Below are positions 11,717 through 24,549 of a stretch of 64,000 nucleotides of DNA, one piece after another. Where the stretch lies: assembly GCA_963921825.1 (NCBI GenBank), contig OY997591.1:51667825-51731824 (forward strand), read 5' to 3'. The notes below the pieces were generated by a model. That model saw only the letters and a program-made list of their open reading frames with translations, was not told the origin of the DNA and searched no databases. How positions within the stretch are numbered: the stretch's first letter is position 1; every line of letters begins with the position of its first letter. Origin of the DNA: Erodium maritimum. Lineage: Eukaryota; Streptophyta; Magnoliopsida; Geraniales; Geraniaceae. The position numbers were made by a program, and so were the translations under genes.

Positions 11717-14520
11717 ATGGAAAGCTCTAGAGAATGAGGTTCTGTTAATCGTCCTCCTATACTTGATGAGATTAATTACAGTTACTGGAAAGCTAGAATG
11801 AGTTCCTTCCTGAAATCTCTGGATAGCAAAACATGGAAATCTGTGGTTCATGAATTGACACCACCACAAACTACTATTGAGGAGGGAAAGTTTGCAACTC
11901 CTAAACCAGAGAAGGATTGGAGCAATGCTCAAGATGATGCTTCAACAGATAATTCTCGTGCTTTAAATGATATTTTCAATGGTGTTGATCAAAATGTGTT
12001 CAAACTAATCAACACATGTTCAAGTGCAAAGGAAGCATGGGAGATATTGGCAGTTTCCCATGAAGGGACTACTAAATTCAGAAACCAAAGGTTGTAATAT
12101 CTCACCACGAACTTTGAGGCACTAACGATGAGAGATGATGAGACCATAACTCAATTCCATATCCGTCCTAGAGACATTGCAAATGAATCATTCTCTCTAG
12201 GGAAACCAATGACTGATGAGATGTTGGTTAGGAAAACGTTGAGAGCTATTAACTTAAGGTTCAAAATGAAAATAACTGTCATCGAGGAGATGCATGACTT
12301 AAGCTCACTTAGATTCGATGAACTCATGGGATCGCTTGTGACTTTTGAGTTGGTGCTCCAGAGTACATACAAGAAAGATAATGAAATAGCCCTGAAGAAC
12401 ATGTCACACAATCCAAAGGACCAATCATGGACAGTGACAAAAGAAGAAATGTAGGAAATAATGGTCATGTTGGTGAAGAAAGGATTGAGACAGTTCAATA
12501 GTATGTTAGGACGACATGTCAATCGAGATGTATGTCATGATGCCCTTGACATCACTTATCATAAAGGAAATAAATCTTCAGAAAGAAGTACTGATCAAAC
12601 ATACAAGGGAAAAGGTATTATGTGATATGAATGTGAAGGTTTTGGGCACACTCATCAAGAATGTCCAACTTTGTTGAAGAAACAAAAGAAGGGATTCAAG
12701 GCCTCTTTGTTTAATGAAGATGATGAACAGGTATGTAATCATCTTGTTTTCACCACTAACATTGCTTCCATTGAATCAGGTGAAGCTATGGATGGAAGTT
12801 TCTCTCCGAAATCATTATTGGATGACTCTATAAAGAATGCTTATGGTCGCGTGTTCACTGAATAGGGAGAAGAAACAAAGGTTCAGGAGGAACACAACGA
12901 TCAAATAAAGACTCTATCTGAAGAAAATGATAGATTACTAGAAACAATTGATTCTCTCAAAGAAGTAAGCAGACTGAATGAGGCACTTGAACGAATCACC
13001 AAGTCAAGCAGGATGCTGAATTCTGATTCAAAGACTCTAGATAATGTTCTATCCATAGAAAGAAACTCTAAGAATATAAGAAAACTTGTTTACACAAATG
13101 AAGACCCAATTTCTCAAAAAAAAATGTTGTCTTTCAAAAGAAACCTCGTCCATCACTAGCTGACGGAAAACTGAAAGATGTTCAGACACTAAAAAACCCC
13201 AAGATGCATGATGTTCAACAACATATTACTCGACATCTTGTACAACAACCTACAAGATATCCTAACTCACTACAACATCCACATCATTCTAACACTCAAA
13301 GTGGATCATCTTATATTGGTTACAAGAAGAGAAACACAAGGAAATGTCACAATTGTGGCAAGAAAGGACACATAAGGCCAAGATGTTATCAGCTATATGA
13401 AAGACTTCAGGTTCATCAAGCAACTCATGTTAAATCACTGATATCAACAAAGAAAGTATGGAAAATCAAAGGTGAAACGTATCGTGTCAATGTTGCGTAT
13501 AACACTATATCAAAATTCAATAATAATGTATGGTAGTTTGATAATTGTGCTTCAAGACACATGACTGTGAAACTTGAGCTTCTCGCGAATGTACACCGTT
13601 GTCTTGATGGACATGAATTTGATTGGACTAGGTTATACTGAAGAAAACTAAACTCCTCAAACTCTTCTTGTTCTAAAACAGAAATTTTATCAACCACTGG
13701 CTACTAGAAAGCTAAGAGTGTATCTCACGCCAACAACCTCTAGGTTCAGCAAAGTTCAACAACCTCATGTTTAGCATATGGTCCAACATCCTAAACAACA
13801 TCATGTGAGATATCCAAAGGCTCGGAGATATAATTATAAGCATAAAATACGAAGAGAATTCATCTATCCAAACAACTTCAACATAACTTCACGAAGATGT
13901 CACTTCTGTGGAAGGAAAGGTCACATAAGACTCCATTGCTACTTACTGTATAGACCCTCGCACATCCAACAGAGAAATCATTCTCAATATCGGACTACCA
14001 TGAAATAAGAATAGAGAACCAAGGATAATCATTCTCAGGGTAGTTTTAAGTAGGAATGGAGAACTAAAGGAGAAAGTTATCTTGCTAATGCCGCATATAC
14101 TACTCCATCTAAAACTGGTGATCATCTTTGGTGTTTTGACAATGGGGCTTCAAACACATGACTGGAAATTCCAAGTATCTAACAAATGTTACTCCTTTTC
14201 TAGATGGACAAGTTACCTTTTGAGATGGAGTCAAGGCGAGAATCATTGGAAAAGATCAACTAAAGTTTCCTGGTATAAATTGTCTAACTGGGGCTTTACT
14301 GGTATAAGGACTTACTGCGAATCTTTTTAGCGTAAGTCAACTATGTGACCTGAATCTCTTTGTAGAATTTAACAAGGACATGTGTGTCGTTTTAGACAAT
14401 AATTTCTCTACCCTAATGGTTGGTACTCGATCTGAAGAGGATTTATATGCATGGTCCCCTTGTAAAACCATAACTTCCTCAAGTTTCTCATATCAACATG
14501 TCTGTTAACTAAAGGGGGGA
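11717..14520 (+). pseudogene. Copia (SIRE/Maximus-like) gag and start of protease, heavily decayed
   Basis: The gag starts at ATG 11717 with an early TGA. It then reads DEINYSYWKARMSSFLKSLD and, further on, the Copia gag block (NDIFNGVDQNVFKLI, AKEAWEIL). A first zinc knuckle lies near 12625-12670; its first Cys codon is now TGA, and YECEGFGH remains. An acidic coiled-coil-like stretch follows at about 12870-13100. A second CCHC knuckle (CHNCGKKGHIRPRC) lies near 13345 and a third (CHFCGRKGHIRLHC) near 13895. After each of the last two comes a protease-start-like sequence (FDNCASRHMT near 13540 and WCFDNGAS near 14125). Many stops and frameshifts are present. No integrase, reverse transcriptase or 3' LTR was seen, so the element is 3'-truncated. 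Confidence 0.75.
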
Positions 14521-14599
14521 GTAACCAGGTGGATGCCCAAAGTCTCGGCCACCTAAAATTGAGATAAGCTTATGAGTTACAATGGGATGATCCATGAAA

Positions 14600-16300
14600 C
14601 TCATTGATGAGTGAGGATGACTAAGTGTCAAATCCCTCTTTTAACGTTTATCAAGACACGGTCATCATGCAATATACTTGACAGTTAAGTACTGGTCGAT
14701 CCCATAGGGAGTAGAGGTATCACTAGTATTTTGCTAAAACCTAGGGACATGGGTTGTCCCAAAGTAAAAATGTTGTTTTGAATTTAAACATAAAGGTAAA
14801 TATGCACACACTACCACCTAAGACACATAAATTTTAGTTCACTCAAAGTGTCGGTCATGGGTACAAGTAAATATGGCTTCCAATTAATACATGGTATGAT
14901 TAACGATGGTGATATCAAATAATGCTTTCCTTATGTTCTTAGAACACTTAAGTTCTTATGTATGCGGTATCATGAAATAGTCACGGGGAGAGGGAACAAG
15001 GCCATTGCCCAGACCGATATGCGAACCTCATCAATTATCGGAAAGCAATAATAAAAGGGTGCAGTTCTATGATCTTGAGCAAAGCTTGTTCAATCCTCGA
15101 ATTAGAGATATCGACAACGAATGCATGACACTCTCACTACCAACTACCACAAGTGGGGATAGCTACACCACTCGGAGAATCGACTCAACTATGTCTAGTT
15201 CACTTCTTAATTCTCGAATGTCATCAACAATGATGAACACCAAAAACCAAGTAGAACTAAAAGAGTATCGAATCACGATAATCTGATACTACACTAGCAT
15301 GAGAGGACTCTAAATAAATTGGTGAGTCTACTTAGCTACGCATAGTTCAAGCAACCTAACGACCGAATGAATCGATCACCAAGGAGAACTAAATAGAGCA
15401 ACGAATCACGACGCTCTGGTAATACACAAGCATTAGTAAACTCTAAATCATGGATGAATCTACATAGCTATACCTAGTTCACTTCTTCAATAACCAAATA
15501 CCACCGATCAAGATGAGTTCGGTAAACAAGTAGAACTACATAGAGTAACGAATCACGAAACTCTAGCAATACGCAAGCGTAAGTAAATTCTATATAATTG
15601 AAATATCGTCTCACACTAGATCGAATCATGGATCACTCCAAACATCAATCTACATAGCGCACAGAACAATCATGGGAAAACACCCAAATCGTTCGGTCGG
15701 CATGAAACACACAAGGGAGTCGAGAAAACAAATCCTAGCACAATAGGAAATCGAAACATGTGAATGTCGGAAATCCTAGATAAATTCACTAAATGGCTAA
15801 AGTTTTCATTTTTACCAACTATAACCTAGAACTTGATATACATCCGAGAGATGAAATAGCTAGTACATGAAATCGGGTTCAAAAACATGGAAATCTGAAC
15901 ACAAAGTAAGAGAATCATACCTTAACATCGAGTAGCTTAAATAAATATGAATACATGTACTAGCAATAGGATGCTAATTAAGATCAAAAACACAAATCAT
16001 GCAATTAACACCACCAAACTCAAATTAAAAATAAATTCATGCATCAATTTAAAGGAAATCAACATTTACGCAACACACATGACCAAATATTGGAATCCAA
16101 GGTCATGGAATCCAAATCCTACTTAAGCATACCAAAAAAAATGAGCTTTACAACAAAATAGAGAAGAGTAGAGATTGGAACCGGGATTGGGTTGAGGAAC
16201 TCAATAAAAAAAACTCCTCTAGCTTTGCAAACTCACTATCTCCAACTCTCCAAAGTTTTAACACATGAAAATGGAGAAGTTGGAGATGGTGGGAGGCTCA
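14600..16300. mobile_element. Non-coding LTR-retroelement-derived sequence, left part
   Basis: No coding capacity. It includes stretches of the style 'GGTCGATCCCATAGGGAGTA... AGGTATCACTAGTATTTTGCTAAAACCTAGG', which I recognise as recurring in plant Ty3-type LTR or leader regions. That recognition is from memory, not a search. Within 15005-15600 a loose tandem structure repeats phrases such as 'ACTACATAGAGTAACGAATCACGA' at roughly 120-150-base spacing. It probably joins the block at 18.76-20.46 kb across the Harbinger insertion. Confidence 0.4.
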
Positions 16301-16551
16301 TGGATGCTTGAAACCTCCTTGTCATGTAACAGGTCATGTCTACCCGTCGTGTCTGGCGTAGGCACGGCCCATACACGACGCGTAGACACGGCTTGTCGTG
16401 CCTAGACGTCGTCTCTACGGTGTCGTGTCCAGTGGTCGTTGCTTGTTCTGGCAACGACGAGGGGGGTCGTGTCTGGTGCCAACGGCTAGTCGGCTGGCCA
16501 GTCACGACCCGACACGTGGCGACATCGAGCCCAAAAAGCCCTAAATTTCTC

Positions 16552-16559
16552 TATAAATA
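16552..16559 (+). promoter_or_regulatory. TATA box of Harbinger element 2
   Basis: TATAAATA lies 109 bases upstream of the Myb-like ATG at 16661, the same spacing as in the element at 1.5 kb. The AACGGCTAGTCGGC block lies about 70 bases upstream. Confidence 0.5.
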
Positions 16560-16660
16560 CAGATCCACCCCAACTCAAATTTTACCCTCTCTTCACTTGT
16601 TTTTAGCTTTCCTTCCTCTATTCCTCATCAAATTCTCTCCATTTTTTTCCTCCACTCGTT

Positions 16661-17755
16661 ATGGACCCGAATCAAGCCCTCCAATCCCTTACCGACTCCT
16701 TGGATGATGAAGACGTGAGTTCTCAACACACCGAAGATGACTTCATGGCCAACTACTCCTCGTTTTCCCAACTCCTCCAATAGGGGCACTCAACGCCGCT
16801 TCCTCCATACACTCCGCCGACCCAATGGCCAGAGTCGCAAGTGCAACCTTCCCAATTCGATCCGGCCACCCAACCTTGCCAATCAGCTCCGACGCAAGCG
16901 AGGAGGAGGAAGGGGAAGGCGGCGACATCTTCATCGAGGCCGAGACCACTTCCACGACCGAAGTGGACCACCGCGGAGGAGACCAGATTGGCACGTGCGT
17001 GGATGAACAATTCGCTCGACCCCATCCACGGGAAGAACCAGAAGAATGACCAGTACTGGCAAAAGGTGCATGCCGAGTACGCGTCCGTTAGACCGGAAGA
17101 GGACCCACCTCGGGCGTGGATGGCTTGCAAGGACAATTAGCATAAGGTTAAAGGCTTCATCACCAAGTTCCAGGAGAAGTACACCAACTTTGAGAACACG
17201 GTGACAAGCGGGAGGAACGAGGTTGACGTCATGGCAGGCGCTGAAAAGGCTTACCGCGATGAGGTAGGGCACATGTTCAAATTCAAGCATATGTGGGAGG
17301 TCGTGAGGGGGAAACCGGAGTTTTTCACAAAAAGGGTTCCAGAATGTGACATCCCCGACCTTGACCTCAACCTGGACACCGACAGTGATGGAAGCAAGCG
17401 GACAAGGATGGACGAGTCTCGCACTTGTGGAGACGACTTCGACCACGAGTTGAACTCGTTTACCACCGAGGATCGTCCGATCGGGAAGAAGAGAGCCAAG
17501 GCCAGGGCTCGAGGCAAAGGCCAATCCTCCCAGTCGGCGGCGTCTGGGCTACCTCCCGAGCAAATGCAATTCCTCGACACTCTTTCCCAAAGGAAAGAGA
17601 CACAGTTAGAGGGCAGAAGGGCGATGTAGAAGGAGATCATGGACACCTTGAACGCAGTTCTTCGCCAAGACATCACCAACATGGGCGCGGATGAAAGGGC
17701 GTCTCGTGCCTCGCTCATTCAAAGCCTCGGGAAGCGTTTGGAGTTCTTGGGTTAG
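16661..17755 (+). pseudogene. Myb/SANT-like Harbinger accessory protein, three in-frame stops
   Basis: A single frame runs from ATG 16661 to TAG 17755 (364 codons) interrupted only by TAG codons near 16781, at 17138-17140 and at 17627-17629. The parts are: an acidic, Pro/Gln-rich N-terminus; a basic linker; a SANT/Myb helix set (PKWTTAEETRLARAW, then NQKNDQYWQKVHAEY and WMACKDN); a segment resembling NAM-associated C-terminal domains (VPECDIPDLDLNLD, a basic GKKRAKARARGKG patch); and a C-terminal helix. This is the layout of the Myb-like second protein of plant PIF/Harbinger elements, which helps transposase reach the nucleus and the element ends. Database entries often mislabel it as glutathione S-transferase T3-like. 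Trp is expected at the second stop (TGG to TAG). Confidence 0.7.
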
Positions 17756-18069
17756 GCAAGACTTCAATTTATTTTTAGTTTTTAAATCTATGTAATAAAA
17801 GTTTTAATCTAGTTATTTTCTTTAATGTACTTTGTGTGTTATTAAAAAAAATTCGACCTATCTAATTATCGGAGCCTCGAAGAGCGTGCTAGGGTTACTA
17901 TTTGAAATAGTAACCCTAGGGTCGTGGCAGCCGCGCCGACCCCGACCCCGACCCCTCCTCCTCCTATAAATACCCCTCACCACCCCCTCATTTCTCACAC
18001 CTCTCAAATTCTCTCTCTCACAAATTCTCTCATTTTCTCTCATTTCCTCTTATTTTCTCTCAAGTCGAT

Positions 18070-18459
18070 ATGTCGAATTTGGCAACCGGACCTCTTTGGT
18101 CACTAGAGGAGGAAATACATTTGGTGGTCAATTGGCTCACCCACTACGAGCCCGGGGGACAGTATTGGCATGCTTTGTACCTGGCTTACGTACAAACCGG
18201 GAACGATGAGTGGCCACCACGGACAGAGAAGTAAGTCAAGGACCACTTCCAGAAGATGAGCAAGAAGTGCAAGTGGTTTGATAAAACCTACCGGGACAAA
18301 TTGGCCGACCCTAGGAGAGGGGCAACGGATGACGAAGTATATGCCGCGGCCGTTTCTGATTATGAAGGGGAACACGGGCAGTGGACAAAACGTCCTGTGT
18401 GGGAGATGCTCAAGGACGATGCGAGGTGCTGTTTACATATTAGTAGAAATAGGAATTAG
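18070..18459 (+). pseudogene. Second, short Myb/SANT-like protein
   Basis: One frame from ATG 18070 to TAG 18459 (129 codons) with one in-frame TAA after WPPRTEK. It opens MSNLATGPLWSLEEEIHLVV, with the tryptophan spacing of a Myb/SANT repeat, and includes FQKMSKKCKWFDKTYRDKL. A close relative is on the minus strand at 25841-25468, in the same position relative to the larger Myb-like gene. Whether this family is a truncated copy of the first Myb gene or a separate protein is unclear. The CAA codon for Gln would become the observed TAA by one C-to-T change. Confidence 0.55.
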
Positions 18460-18759
18460 TTTAATCTTATTTTAATAATTATGTTTTAAATTATCTGAAT
18501 ATGCATTATCTAATTATGTTTTAAATTAGCGTTTAAATATTATGTAATGTTTTGTGGTATGAAATAAAAGTAGTATTTAAAATGTGGGGTGCTTTTTTAA
18601 TTTACTGAAACTGTGTAGACACTGCTCCTGACACTGTGTAGACACTACCATTGGAGGAGCAGTGTCTGGAAGCAGTGTCAAGAAGCCAAAAACAATGGTT
18701 AGACACTGCTCCTAGACACTGCACAATGTCTAACCATTGGAGATGCTCTTAGATCGTCT

Positions 18760-20455
18760 TAGTTATGGTCTTAGATGGTAGAAAATTCTCTCACTATGAA
18801 TAAAACTCAAGAACAAATGAAGAAGGAGAGAGAGAAGGAGAAAAATAAAAATATTGCTTGAAATTAATGTTAAAAGAGAAAAATATAATATCAAATAAAA
18901 CGATCCTCTATGTATATATAAGACGCGGCGTAAGGAAAAAATTTGGACATTAATGCTTTAATATCACGCGGTCAGGGAAGGGAGCTTACCCATTTTTCAT
19001 TTTAACTCTTCAATCGCTTCTACCTATTCCGTATGTGCTCCGATTGGCCTTGTTCTTGTGCCAATAATTTTCCTTTTTTGCGGACTACAAAACAAGACCA
19101 ATCATGAATATATTTTGAACACTTGAAAAGTATCGACTAAGAACGAGGTTATGTGCAATTATTAGTAAACACTAAAAATGTAAAAATGAGGTACAAACCA
19201 AGTAAAAATATAGGGAAAACAAGCCAAATTAGATAGGATAAATTTACGCTCATCAAGTTCCCCCACATTTCAAGCCTCCTTATCATCATTTAGCACTTTG
19301 CTCTCTCGGCCCTAACATATTAGCGGAACTAATTAAGAGCATATATAGACTCATTCACAACTCAGACGATCGGGTGTTGTCATGCAATTGCATTGCCTTG
19401 GGACTATGCGAATTGTAAACTCATCTAGTTCCTTTACAAGTCAAGTGGAACATCAAAGTTTTGTTTGATTTTTTTGATTACGTGTAGAAAACTTTGGAAC
19501 AATTAATACAGGTTGGGGGGTTCACCTTTTATTACTCTTTGAGAGGTGCCAGGTGTGAGGCTCCTTATGCATGCGATCCACCGCACCTCACACTCATTCT
19601 CAAACAAAGCTTTTATTAGATCCTCTTTCTCCGGGACCTAAGCTTAATTTCCCGTGCATAGTGTGTATGATTTTGAAAAAATTGGTACTACAAACGCACA
19701 ATTGGACTTACCACAATAACTCGACCAGATTCTTAATTTACCACAACACACAGTTTGATCCCTCAACAATAAGCATGTGAACTCAGCACTTTCTCAATGT
19801 GACAAGCGAAATAAGTCTATTGTCTCCTAATTAAAACCACTATTGGAAAAAACTAAGATAGAATCAGGCTAACGATGATAAATAGAGTTGAAAAGTGTTT
19901 CAACGTCTAACATCTTAAAATAATTTTGTACCCGAATAAAGCGATAAACATAAACACAATATACGCCTTCTTAACACTACCAACAGTAAATCATTCATTC
20001 ATTTCTCAAACCACAAATGATGAAAAGAAATCTACTCCTGGCTTACTCATATTGGCCAAAATTACTACCCAAGTTTACACACAAAATAAGACTCATAGCA
20101 AAAATATGTTTTTTTAACTCTACATGCAAGACTCAAACTACTTAATTGCCCTTTATGCTTATAATCAATCCCCTCCCCTCACTTAGATTTTGGATAAGGT
20201 GAAATGCATTCTCAAGAGTACATAGATAAATGATGCACGAAAATACTCAAACAAGATCTTATATCTCTATATCATGACAAATCCAGCCAGACATCATTTA
20301 ATTTAGTGTAGCTATCTTATACTTTTAAGTTCTAAGGGATTAGAAATACCGCCCCTTTTAATGTAGACGCTACAATTACATTTCAATTGAGAAGCACGGG
20401 GATTCTCCTTGTTGCAAGCCAAGCAAATGAAGAGGTTTCCCAGAGTATGATGTGA
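18760..20455. mobile_element. Non-coding LTR-retroelement-derived sequence, right part
   Basis: AT-rich, with no gene. Around 19020-19140 it contains a block (GCTCCGATTGGCC, TTGTGCCAATAATTTT, ACCAATCATGAATATATTTTGAACAC) that is also recognisable, more diverged, in the arms of the foldback elements at 33.4 and 61.2 kb. It probably continues the element at 14.6-16.3 kb, interrupted by the Harbinger insertion. Confidence 0.35.
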
Positions 20456-20992
20456 TTGACTGTCACGCCCCGAATTCAGTAAGACCGAACCCGGAACGCG
20501 AACGGTGAAACAATAAAACCATTTTCAAACATTTTAATAAAACCGCTAAAAATCACCAGTTTGAGTTAAACAAAATAATATTTTACAACTTAAAATACGT
20601 CCAAAACAAGCGGACAAAAACCAACATGTACGTCGCTAGACTCACAAAAACCCGGACTCCCGCTCCCAGCTATTCAAGCTTCGAGAGTTCCCCTAGTCCG
20701 CCTCGCGACCAGTACCTGTAGGAAAAGCAGCTAGGGGTGAGCGTTTCGCTCACCACCACGGATACCAGACTGACTATGGCATACTAGCAGAAATACCGGA
20801 AACATCAACAACAAACAAAACACCGGGGACTACTATCCCCAGACTCAAATAACCCGACTGTCACACGAAAACTGTTACTTTCCCCAACCAAACTAAACAC
20901 CCGTACACGTAATGTAGATCCGACACCGTAATGACGACCTCAAAGAACACAACATAAAAGTGATCAAAATCACGCAAACCGCAACCACAAGC

Positions 20993-21346
20993 CTCAGCAC
21001 TTTACTGATCACGCGCCGGAAGGTGCTACTCACCTGATGGGGACACATCCCTCTGCTCTTTACCGACCGCGCACCGGAGGGTACGACACACCCCTCGGGC
21101 ATAAATCTAGACTCAGCATTTTACCAATCACGCGTCGGAAGGTGCTACTCACCTACGGGGACCACAACCCTCTGCTCTTTACCGACCACGCATTGGAGAG
21201 TACGACACACCCCTCGGGCACAACTCTAACCTTAGCACTTTACCAATCACGCGCCGGAAGGTGCTACTCACCTACGGGGACCACAACCCTCTGCTCTTTA
21301 CCGACCACACATTGGATGGTACGACACACCCATCGGGCATAGCTCA
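20993..21346. repeat. Tandem repeat, about 118 bp x 3, inside solo LTR B
   Basis: Three successive units each contain a 'CAGCACTTTAC', a 'CGCGCCGGAAGGTGCTACTC' and a 'CTCTGCTCTTTACCGACC' segment, beginning near 20993, 21112 and 21230. Period was counted by eye. Confidence 0.75.
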
Positions 21347-21462
21347 ACAGTACCACCAGAACAATCACAGTCACAACCAAAAGGCCACAATACCCCGCAA
21401 AGGAAAGGAAAAGAATACGACAACACGACTAACTACCACTCGGCACGTCAGTCAACCAAATA

Positions 21463-21915
21463 CGGGCTCAACTCCCCACGGGCACTCATGGCCTCCCACA
21501 AACACAAACAATAACATACGGGTTCAACACCCCATAGGCACACATGGCCACCCACGACACACAAACAGTAACATACAGTTTCAACACCCCACAGGCACAC
21601 ACAGCCACCCACGACACACAAACAGTAAAAATACGGGTTCAACACCCCACAGGCACACACGGCCACCCACGACACACAAACAGTAAAAATACGGGTTCAA
21701 CACCCCACATGCACACATGGCCACCCATGACACACAAACAGTAAAATACGGGTTCAACACCCCAAAGGCACACCTGACCACCCACGATACACAAACAGTA
21801 AAATACGGGTTCAACTCCCCAAAGGCACACCTGACCACCCACGACACACAAACAATACTCTACGGGTTCAACTCCCCACAGGCACTCATGGCCACCCATA
21901 AACACAAACAATTCA
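21463..21915. repeat. Minisatellite, about 58-60 bp x 8, inside solo LTR B
   Basis: Units contain 'ACGGGTTCAACACCCCA', then 'GGCACACATGGCCACCCACG' and 'ACACACAAACAGTAA'. About eight units, slightly diverged. It lies next to the 118-bp repeat and about 1.0-1.45 kb from the LTR 3' end. The many Cys/Gly-rich open frames on the minus strand here come from the repeat. Confidence 0.85.
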
Positions 21916-23568
21916 ATCAACCTCCGGGCACAACCAAATGCCACCAGTATTTCCATTGTTCGATAAGTTCACTTATCCTACGACACTACTAAGTGTCACA
22001 TGCATTTCTATTGTTCTATACGTTCACGTATCATACGACACAACTAAGTGTCGCCTGCATTTCTAGTGTTCGATAAACTTACTCATCCTACGACACCACT
22101 AGGTGTCACATGCATTTCTACTGTTAACTTTCCCTAGTCAAGGCCGAGATCCGGCTACTTTTCCCTACCTCGTAACGCTTTCCCAAAAGTCCACGCCCAA
22201 GCTCCGGCGTGCTCGCGATCACTCACCTATCCTCCCCTTTCCGCGGTCGGCGGTACGATCTACCAAGAACACAATTAAAACACTTTTTAAGTTCGCAGGC
22301 AAAGCTGAATTTCAAAGAATTAGACGCCCAAACGCAACCCTGGTAATGCCGATCACTCCCAAACTTCCCAATTACTCGACATTGTCAATAATGGGCCCGG
22401 AAAGGCCCTATTCGCCCAGCTCGGCGAATCTGCCCGGGATTGGAAAACGCCCTTCCGGGGCTCCGAAAATTCCCGTTTTCGTTTCTACGATCTTAGGATA
22501 ATTCAAGGGTTCCAATGCAATCGACGGAATCAATTTCCGACTTCCGAGCGATTTAATTCGCGTTTAAAGTTTCTAAACCCGATAATTCCAATTTTCACAA
22601 TTTAATTCCATAATTCGTTCCGGGTGTGAATTATCGATTCGGGGATCGTACAAAACCACTCGAACACGAAAAACCCGAGGCCCGGGCAAGTGGGCCCCAC
22701 ATGGCCATAATGGGAAAATTTCCTTTTCGCCCCAAAACGTTCCTAACGAACCCCAAACCCCAACCATTCATCTTTAAACCAACCTTAAACAAAACCCAAC
22801 CTTAATCAAACCGTTTAAACTCCAACCCTAAAATTCAAACGTACCAAAACGAGAAAAGAACGGGTTCTCACCGTAGGGAATGACGACGAGAGCTCGATTC
22901 TACAACCGTTGAGACGATCCGTTGGTTGGATCGTCGGGAAATCGACAAAACCCTAGCTTTCCTTTTCTCCTACTCCTTCTTCTCTCTTCTTTCTCTCTCC
23001 ATTTCTCTTTCTTTTTTGAATATGGCGGAACACCCCTTTGTTCTCTTCCTTTTGTTTTGTTCAAAATTACCAACTACCATCACTTCTTCCTTTTGTTTTG
23101 TTCAAAAATAACAACTACCACCATTTGTGTGACAAGTGGAAAGTGGGTCCCAACTTTTAAAGAATATCTTTGTAGATATTTTTCTGTCAGATTCGCGAAA
23201 TTCGATCGTCTCGGGCCCCGAACGGGCCCATTTTCCAAGAAATTACGAGATTTCACGTGCTACAAGGAAACGGCCCAACTAAGACCGCTGTAACGACGGC
23301 TAAGCTTTTTGGATCCAAAACGAGCCTCGAACGGACCAAAACGTCGCTCGGTTGACTTTTCCGGTAAAAAGTCAACCTTTCCCAAATTGGTCAAAAAGTT
23401 GTCCTGAGTCCCCCCGAACTCACTTTGGTCGATATCGGGGTCAACTTAAGTCCGATATGACCCTCGGGGTCAAATTTAGGTTCATTTAGGTGTCTGCCCA
23501 AAATTTTTAAATTTTTCTATTTTTCACCGATTTGACTGGCGTTGATCGGGAGTGGTTCTTATAATGAC

Positions 23569-24195
23569 CATGGAGCCGCCAATATTTGTTCAGCTCTTAG
23601 CTTCTCCAACTGATGATGTCCATGAATAGGTGTGTGGTGCAAATGACTTTGCATTGCATCATTGCCTTGCTGTTGCTTCATGTATTGTCTCTTAAGTACA
23701 ATGATCAATGATGCATGTTAATTAATAACTAACCATACTACATTTAAAACTATAGGTTGTTTGAGCTCTGGGACTGTTGTAGGGGACTCACCATTATATT
23801 TTAATGTTATTTGTTATATTTGAAAAATAATGTTTATGGATTGGGTTGTCCAGAACTTGAAAAGGGTTATTTTTGTTGCTTGCGCTTTGTTTCCAATTGT
23901 CTAACAGTATTAGTTTGATTGGTGATATAAAATATAATAGCTTAATTGACCTATCGGACTTTTGAAATTTCATTAGATGTTTGGATTTACATTTTTCTAA
24001 CCATTTTCTCGTGCATAAGGAATTAAAAGAGTTGGCCACAATATGATCAATAGTAACCCTTTGTTTAACCATTTCTTCTCATTCTCTTGTAAGTTGTGAT
24101 TATGTATTGGTTTACAACATAAATTTATCGAATCTTTGTGATTATGAGCTTTATATTTCTATTTTTAGCAAACTAATTATGTGATTATCAATGGG
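23569..24195. other. Intergenic, no gene seen
   Basis: AT-rich sequence between solo LTR B and the Mutator-type MITE. I see no gene, RNA or repeat structure here. Confidence 0.4.
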
Positions 24196-24204
24196 TTGAT
24201 AAAA

Positions 24205-24549
24205 GGGGTAACCCTGTATCCTAACCCCATTTGAGTTTTGTTTTTCAATTTCTAACCTAGGTTTACCTTTGGTCACATTTCTCAACTGTCACCTTTCAAT
24301 TTTTTTGTAGAAAGTATCAAAAATCGTCAAAACTGACGATTACGTTAGTTTTTTGCCTACGTGTCGGCCACGTGTCGTCACGGTGAAGTGACACGTGGCA
24401 AAAAAACTAACGGAATCGTCAAAATAAACGGTAAACGATACTTTCTGCAAAAAATTGAAAGGTGACAGTTGAGAAATGTCACCAAAGGTAAACATGGGTT
24501 AGGAATTGAAAAACAAAGCTCAAATGGGGTTAGGATACAGGGTTTCCCC
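24205..24549. mobile_element. Mutator-type MITE with long inverted repeats and 9-bp TSD
   Basis: A 345-bp near-palindrome: the left arm starts GGGGTAACCCTGTATCCTAA and the right arm ends TTAGGATACAGGGTTTCCCC. The arms pair over well over 100 bases. It is flanked by identical 9-bp repeats TTGATAAAA (24196-24204 and 24550-24558). Nine bases is the usual Mutator target duplication. The centre carries several ACGTG cores (CACGTG, GACACGTGG). The exact TSD suggests a fairly recent insertion. Confidence 0.88.

Larger units (their letters stand above)
16330..18752 (+). mobile_element. PIF/Harbinger-derived element with two Myb-like genes, no transposase
   Basis: The right end reads CCATTGGAGATGCTC followed by TTA; its inverse, GAGCATCTCCAATGG, is a typical plant Harbinger end and TTA a typical target. 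No matching left end was found near 16.3 kb, so that boundary is approximate. The promoter block CCAACGGCTAGTCGGC at about 16478 and a TATA box match the elements at 1.5 and 27.3 kb. Two Myb/SANT-like pseudogenes follow in the same direction. A set of short imperfect repeats of 'AGACACTGCTCC' fills the 3' end (18610-18730). Confidence 0.65.
20461..23563 (-). mobile_element. Solo LTR B (Tekay-like Ty3 family), 3.1 kb
   Basis: On the plus strand the block starts TGTCACGCCCCGAATTC, the inverse of the LTR 3' end GGGGCGTGACA. It ends ...AGTGGTTCTTATA, so the LTR start reads TATAAGAACCACTCCC (a degraded TG). Flanks TTGAC (20456-20460) and ATGAC (23564-23568) match at 4 of 5 bases, consistent with a slightly decayed 5-bp duplication. 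No gag-pol is inside. It shares the end sequence and a 'GTGAGC...GCTCACC' block with the LTRs at 35.8 and 49.4 kb. It carries two minisatellites of its own. Open frames inside it are incidental. Confidence 0.7.

Noticed and set aside
16931-17718. Minus-strand frames of 155-197 codons opposite the Myb-like gene
   Set aside because: They are antisense shadows of the GC-rich Myb-like pseudogene; the plus frame has the recognisable domain order.
21448-21956. Long Cys/Gly-rich minus-strand frames (CLCVVGG repeats)
   Set aside because: They are products of reading the 58-60 bp minisatellite in solo LTR B; no start context, domain or conservation supports a gene.
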